Origin: Calycina herbarum
Taxonomy: Eukaryota > Ascomycota > Leotiomycetes > Helotiales > Pezizellaceae
Assembly: GCA_001414485.1 (NCBI GenBank)
Contig: LLEY01000039.1
Span: 186,001 to 250,000 of the forward strand
Reading direction: 5' to 3'
Length of the DNA: 64,000 nucleotides
The translations under genes were made by a program, and so were the position numbers. The first letter of the stretch is position 1; each line of letters begins with the position of its first letter. The notes under the pieces are model-generated. The model was not told where the DNA came from, did not search any database, and worked only from the letters and a program-made list of their open reading frames with translations. Shown here one piece after another: positions 58,530 to 64,000 of the stretch.

Positions 58530-59492
58530 TACTACGAGTTGCGGATACACGAATATGGCGACAAAAATATCGACTGCATGGAGACAAAAGTCTTTGCCGT
58601 TCATCTGCTCAGACAAAAAGTTATTCCCGGTCAAGATAGGCCAGGGTAATCTGGTTTGCACAGCGCCTCAACCATCGCGGCTTTCGCCGCCGGCTTGCAA
58701 ACCCCCACAATACTCCAACAGCGATGGTTAGTCGAAGTCTTGGGCGGGAAGGTATTCAACTAGTTGATTGAATTCACGCTATGGGTCATGCTGGTTTCTG
58801 CGCAGCGAAAGTTCTCTAGCAATTGGAATCCAGTTATACAATACCACTGAAGAATCCCAAACCAGAGAATATTGGGGTTCAATTTGGCAAATAACTATCT
58901 AAGAAGTCCTCCTTGAAAAAGTGTCAGAATTTCCATCTTTGTTAGATCATGCTCGTATATGCATCATAAAACCCCTTTCCACCTCATAAGACGAGATCAG
59001 ATCATTGTTATAGTTCATCTATTGGATGTTTCCTCTTCTTGTCGTTTCGCCCAACCTCTGAGGAACCGCGTTCTTTTCGCCAAGTCTTGAAAGCACACTT
59101 TTGACGCTCAAGTATACTGTAAAAAGCCGAGAGAGATGATCCCATGGCTCCAGGAGAAAGGGCATGCTGGCAGCCAAACAATAACTCGTTTGAGATTTAT
59201 GTCCTTAATTGAGTGGGAATTTCCCTTGATGTTACGTGAAATAGACTGAGAAACTGGTCTCTTCATGCCAACATTTTGATTTTCAAGGACATATTATGCG
59301 TGTACGCCTAGCTGAGAAGTGTTCTACAGATAGGCTCACGAAACACAATCCGTTAAATTTGAGCAAATCTTCAGTAAATTATCGTTGTTATCATAAGTTC
59401 ATAAGTGTTCTTATCATGCTTATTCATGTTCAACTATTACATTATCTATTCCCTTGAGGGATGATTGATGCTGCCTGTCCACAAGAATAAAA
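58530..59492. other. intergenic between convergent genes, nothing seen
   Basis: About 1 kb of 3' flank between YAR1 and the minus-strand galactose oxidase. The open frame at 58504-58731 overlaps the YAR1 stop and has no motif. No repeat noticed. Confidence 0.5.
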
Positions 59493-61562
59493 CTAAATTG
59501 AGACGCGGAAGGCTTTCGCAACACTCGGGACTCCTGCAGAGTTCAAAGCAAAAAACATCCAATATCCAGGCAAAACAACCCCAGAATCATTCGGTATAGT
59601 GAACACATAAGTCGTTCCAGATGAGCTAGTGGGGACAAGAGGAATACGACGTTGATCTGTATTGACTGTATGGGTTGCCGAGCCGAAACGAATGGTTGAG
59701 AAGCTCGTTGCTGCTGAATCGGTAGTAATGGAAATCGTGCCGCCCACTGCTACTGTGGTTGTCGAAATTGCACTGATTACTGGGCGTGTTGCGAGGGTTC
59801 CTGTGGAAGTGAAGAGATATGGGGGGTTGTAGATCTGGGCATCGAGGTGGTTTGTTGTACAGGTCGCGCAGAGACCACTTCCTCCGGTAAACACACGACC
59901 ATCTAGCATGAGAAGTGCGACGCTGTGATATGTTCTTGGGATATCGTGGGCTGGGACGATCACGAAACTTTGTGTTATTGGATCCCAGAGCTCGGGATTC
60001 ATGATTGCTGTATTATCAGAGAATGGTACAGCATACGATTGACCTCCCGTAACGAACACCTTGCCATTGGGAAGTACAACCCCATTCGCGAAAGCACGAG
60101 CATAGGTCATCGAAGTAAGCTTCGTGACCGTGGCTGTAGCTGGCGGCGTACCGATGGTGATGAGATGAACATTCGTCGTAGCATCTGAGGGATCATAATT
60201 CGGCGAACCCCCAAAAGTGACGATCTTTCCCGCTACTGCATCGTACTGCGGATTATCTCAGAGTCAGTATTGCCACTAGTAGTATGACCGAGGAGGAAAT
60301 AGTGTCTTAATCCTGCTAAATCAACCTGAAACAGGAAATAAAAACTCGGAAAATACCCACCATAACCGCATTTCCATCCATTGAATCAGTATCCGCCGCA
60401 CGTAGTCCAGCACTGGCTTGTGACCCTGTCCCAGTGGTTCCATACCAATTCATTGCTTTACTTGGTCCGGCTTGGAAAACATAACCGTTTTTCCATCCGA
60501 AGAGCCAGCCGTGATTGTCGGCTCGATAAACTCCGGCTGCGTCAGCTGTGAGCATCGGTGCGACGGGGCATCCGGATAGTAGAGTCCAGGTATTGGCAGT
60601 AGGGTTGTAGATCTCGCCGTTTTTCCCACCATGTCCGCCGCTCCAGGAACCGCCGATTGTAAATATTCTTCCATCTGAAAGAGTAGCAGATGCTTGGTAG
60701 CCTCGGGTGATTTGCATAGTTGCTGCTGCACTCCAAGCATTAGTCGAGGGGTTATATATGCTTGTTTTGGCAGCATCGTTTCCTCCGGTGATTATTGCTC
60801 GGCCATTTGCATCGAGGGACTAGGGTGATCAGCAGTGTTTGGTAGCTAAGCGAGAAAAGGGGAAGTGGGACAACTTACCATGCCTGGACAAAACATATCA
60901 TGCCCTGTATTACTAACATTTAACTCCGACGAGGTTCCATCAGGGCTGAAAGTTGATGTCAAGGTATAACCCAATGGTGAACCACCAAACGCATCACGTG
61001 CAAACGAGGAAAATGTAAGAATGTTTCCTGTAGGTTGAAGGAAAGCTGCCGCCGCAACAAGCGGCAACGTGATTACTGGTCCCCATTGACCGTTAGCAGT
61101 TTCGGTCGGTACTTTAGAGACTCCCAACTCAGCTGCACTCGTCCACTGCCCTCGATTACCGGCTTCGGTCAAAGCAGTAATACGGACATATCTGGCATTC
61201 GTGTTTGCAAAGGAGACGGTCTTGAGACTTTTGTCGTCCACAAACGTTCCAGTAGCAACGATTGTCCATAGACTGTTATCCAAGCTGACTTCAATTCTGT
61301 ATTGACCGATGTTTCCGTTCTTATTCGAGTCTGTTCTCGGGCGATACCACACAGCTCGTATCGCAGTGGAAGCACCAAGGTCCAGAACAGCAGAATGAGG
61401 TAACGAGATAAGGGTGGGTGAGTATTGAGAGTGCCAAAATGTTGATTGGTCGCCATCGATGGCTTTCGTTCCTTCGAACCCTACTTGAGAACTGTCCGTT
61501 GTGATTGTGACCGCAAGAATTAGGGGAACGCCAAAGCCGAGAAGAAGATTGCGAATCAGCAT
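59493..61562 (-). CDS. galactose oxidase (AA5_2 copper radical oxidase)
   Basis: Three exons, 60879-61562, 60361-60819 and 59493-60245, with introns of 59 and 115 bp, both in phase 0, give 631 residues. A signal peptide (about 1-17) is followed by an F5/8 type C/discoidin domain (about 20-155, carbohydrate-binding), a seven-bladed Kelch propeller and a C-terminal immunoglobulin-like domain. All active-site residues of the Fusarium enzyme are visible: C225 in MFCPG and Y269 in RGYQ (the thioether-linked radical cofactor), W287 in GSWSGG (stacking), Y487-H488 in TYHS and H573 in ATHTVN (copper ligands). It oxidises the C6 hydroxyl of galactose or related primary alcohols to aldehyde outside the cell, giving H2O2. 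In the SPNYDPSDATT loop the residue after Tyr is Asp, where I recall Gln in the Fusarium enzyme, so specificity may differ. Confidence 0.95.
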
Positions 61563-63800
61563 CCTGGCTCGTGTTCTTCTGAAACAAACGTTGAAAATGA
61601 GGCTTCGGCAATCTTAAAGAGGAACGGGTGGCTGAGGCTGCACTTATCAAAAGCTGACAGGACGTCGAAAGATAACGACTAAACTCTCAGAGCTTTCCAG
61701 AACATAGAAGGACTTGCTGATCCAGAACTACTTGTACTCGATTAACTACTCAGGACTCTCCTGGCTATATGCACCCCAAGGAAAGCGGTGAAACTTTGCT
61801 TGCGAAACTCTTTCGTCTAGGCGTGGCACATTCCTCTACTGACCTTCTTTCCTTAGGTAGTGCGTCCTTTTCTCAAGCCATTTAACTTGATCAAGCAATA
61901 CCTTGGAGGAGGTACATTGCTATGCGGTCACACGCCGATTTTCACACACAAGATTACTGCACTGCGGCACAGCAGATTCTTGAATTCCCATGATGACAAG
62001 AACATCGTGATTGACTTTAGCTGTAGGGTGTTTAATGCTGCAGCTGCATATTGTCGGAGAATGGCAATGTATTGGAAGGTGCATGCATTCTGTCAGTAGT
62101 TTAAGGTCGGACAAGTTCCTAAACCATTCTTGCGAGCCGCACTTGCACATACAGACGAAGATGGGATGTATTTTGGTACACAGTATTATGGCAGAAATGC
62201 TGCCATTTCACTTTTAATTGTAGCACGACATACGTCTATTGATGCAGTGTAATATGCGGCTTACTTGGGTAAGGAAGGGGTTGCCATCAATATCATGGCG
62301 TTGTTGTAACTTGACTGAAGAAACTTAAGAACTTGAAGTGAATAGGATGAATTGATAACCTTAGTCTAGTTTCGTTGATGCATATATCGTTTCGATTAGT
62401 TCAAAGATAGGAAATGGCCGAAGAAACTCCCAGAACAAGTAGTTGAGTATATTTCCTACCCAAACCTACTAGGAAATGCATATGGAAAGGCGATATCTTT
62501 CAAACCTAGGGGCGATCAAGCTATTATCAACCCGACAGTACCCCACAGAGGTTTCCCGGGTCCAGAACCTCCAAGGCTGCTGACATGCATATCAAAAACC
62601 GGTATTATCTCCCCGGATATGCAGGCGTCCCGCATGGACAATAAAAGCGGCACTTGATACCTCCTCTCCAACCACCTGTAATATTATTGAACTAACAGCC
62701 TATAAATCTAGTAAGAAAACAACTGTCTAAAGCTCTAGCGGTAATGAGCGTGGTTGTGCTTAGAAACACAGCTTAAGAATTCGAATTCTTCTATCATTTC
62801 CCATAAGTCTAGAATATGAGCATTCTTGACTGCCGCTTTTCTTGTCAGCGGGCGAGTATACTATCTTCACCTTCCTGATGTAGACATCTTGAACCGCCAC
62901 CAAACGCGTGGCTTTGGCATGGCGGGATTTCCGGCTACCACACACCATCACGAACTGGCTCGGATACTATTGAGGCTATCCAGTATTGGCGGGTGGTTTT
63001 ATTGGCTGCGGTCATTTCAGCCACTGCTTTACTAAATCGAAGATATTGGGTCAGAGTTCTAGTCGGCTGATCTGGTTTGTGGATTTTTACCAACCTCCTC
63101 TTTCTTCGCTTAATATCACTTTCTTGCTTTCTCGTCCTTTGAGAATTAATGGCGCACTCCCGGTGTTTTCTTTGCTTGCCTTACTACCTGGCACACCCTC
63201 CAGTATGATCAGCGTGCAAATTATAAGTCTCGTATTCGAGAATCTTTCTTTCCGTAGATTTCTTAGCGCGCAAAGTTGCATCTACTTTTCTTGCCTTTAA
63301 TTCCCCATGGGTAGCTCTGGGTATGAGAAATCGACCAAATGGCAACGGGTGGTTTCTCAATTCGGAGGCTGGTAGGTGAAGTGGAACTGCTCATGGAGTT
63401 ATCGGGACAATTGGTGACATCTTGCTTCTCTAGGGATATGTAGTAGCTATTTCCTCAATTGGGTCTCAATACAAAGCACGGCATAACTTTTCCTCTATCG
63501 TTGAAGGGGTCGCTTAACCATGCTTTTCGAGTCATTTGGCTGTGCTCCTCTTAGAAGGGTTGGGAGATTTCAGACTGAATTGAGACTTGTTGTATATCCT
63601 CTCAACTTTACTACATTATTAGTTGAATTCTGATATTACTACCTTCATGAAGCAAATATCAGTGTACTGCTCAGCAAAAAGTCAATTCAATTTGAATCAG
63701 GTTCTCCGCCTTTGATATTTCAATTACTAGCCGCATACAAGTCATGTAAAAGAAACGATATCAACAAAAATAACAGTAATAAGATTCATACCTATGACTT
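61563..63800. other. intergenic, no supported gene
   Basis: About 2.2 kb upstream of the galactose oxidase. Open frames of 60-105 codons (61860-62099, 62011-62217, 62826-63035, 62986-63300 and minus 62760-62951) overlap in conflicting frames and show no domain, signal peptide or splice pattern. Base composition is normal with no RIP. Confidence 0.5.
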
Positions 63801-64000
63801 CTAAGCATATGGACCCCCTTCCTCATAATCATCAACTCTATACTCGGGTCCATCAACTGAATCTCTACCCGATGCATAAGTACAACCCCCGACAGCAGTG
63901 TCTGCAATAGTAAGCTTTCTAGTACCAACCGAGAAAAAGGCAAAGGTTTAAGAAGATACTTACAGGTCTCACAATAGAAGCTCTCTTGAAGGCATTATTT
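63801..64000 (-). CDS. 3' end of an unidentified gene (partial)
   Basis: On the minus strand an intron at 63902-63963 (GTAAGT donor, TTGCAG acceptor, 62 bp) joins an upstream exon ending at 63964 to a last exon 63801-63901. The last 33 codons read TAVGGCTYASGRDSVDGPEY and then an acidic, Tyr/Gly-rich end, EEGGPYA, before TAG. Upstream in the joining frame there is a TAA at 63996-63998, so a further splice acceptor (TCAAG) close to the window edge would be needed. I do not recognise the protein. Confidence 0.35.

Overview
The window comes from a filamentous ascomycete (Pezizomycotina). The evidence is short 49-124 bp GT-AG introns, a 44-kb block of transposons degraded by repeat-induced point mutation (RIP), Ty3/Gypsy chromoviruses, Fot1/pogo-type DNA transposons, a HET-domain relic, a galactose oxidase and an alpha-ketoglutarate-dependent xanthine dioxygenase. 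Gene content would fit Leotiomycetes, but that placement is a guess. No RNA gene or CRISPR array was seen.

Left gene-bearing arm (1-11045). It holds two neighbouring small single-span membrane proteins (the first cut by the window edge), a secreted Kex2-processed repeat-peptide precursor (3498-3929), a minus-strand xanthine dioxygenase (xanA, 4505-5695) whose promoter carries a perfect TCGG-N6-CCGA purine-activator box, a doubtful small spliced ORF (6459-6922), a four-exon gene that appears to join a membrane protein to a cytoplasmic retropepsin-like domain (7410-9220), and, converging on it, a five-exon DUF6594-type membrane protein (9430-10636).

Transposon block (11046 to about 55745). On the left, a pogo-type element, POG0 (11046-30833, 40-bp perfect inverted repeats, TA duplication), is split by a tandem Gypsy array, GYP1 (12985-30591, duplication ACCTC). 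GYP1 is itself split by an inverted Gypsy element, GYP2 (22115-27635, duplication ATAAG). A fragment of unique sequence with a broken HET-domain gene follows (31022-31440). Then come six further Fot1/pogo-type elements of about 1.85 kb (POG1-POG6, five of them with both ends defined), two copies of a third Gypsy family (GYP3), solo or partial LTRs, a small non-autonomous LTR element with three LTRs, and a Tc1/mariner-like relic. Nearly all coding potential here is destroyed by C-to-T and G-to-A changes. CA/TG dinucleotides are strongly depleted, TA is enriched, and tag stops replace Trp and Arg codons. Target-site duplications fix most of the insertion order.

Right gene-bearing arm (55746-64000). 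It holds a J-domain gene broken by two frameshifts (56492-57402), a Yar1-like ankyrin protein (57800-58529), a secreted galactose oxidase of family AA5_2 with an N-terminal discoidin domain (59493-61562, minus strand), and the 3' end of an unidentified minus-strand gene at the right edge. The flanking genes do not form one obvious pathway.
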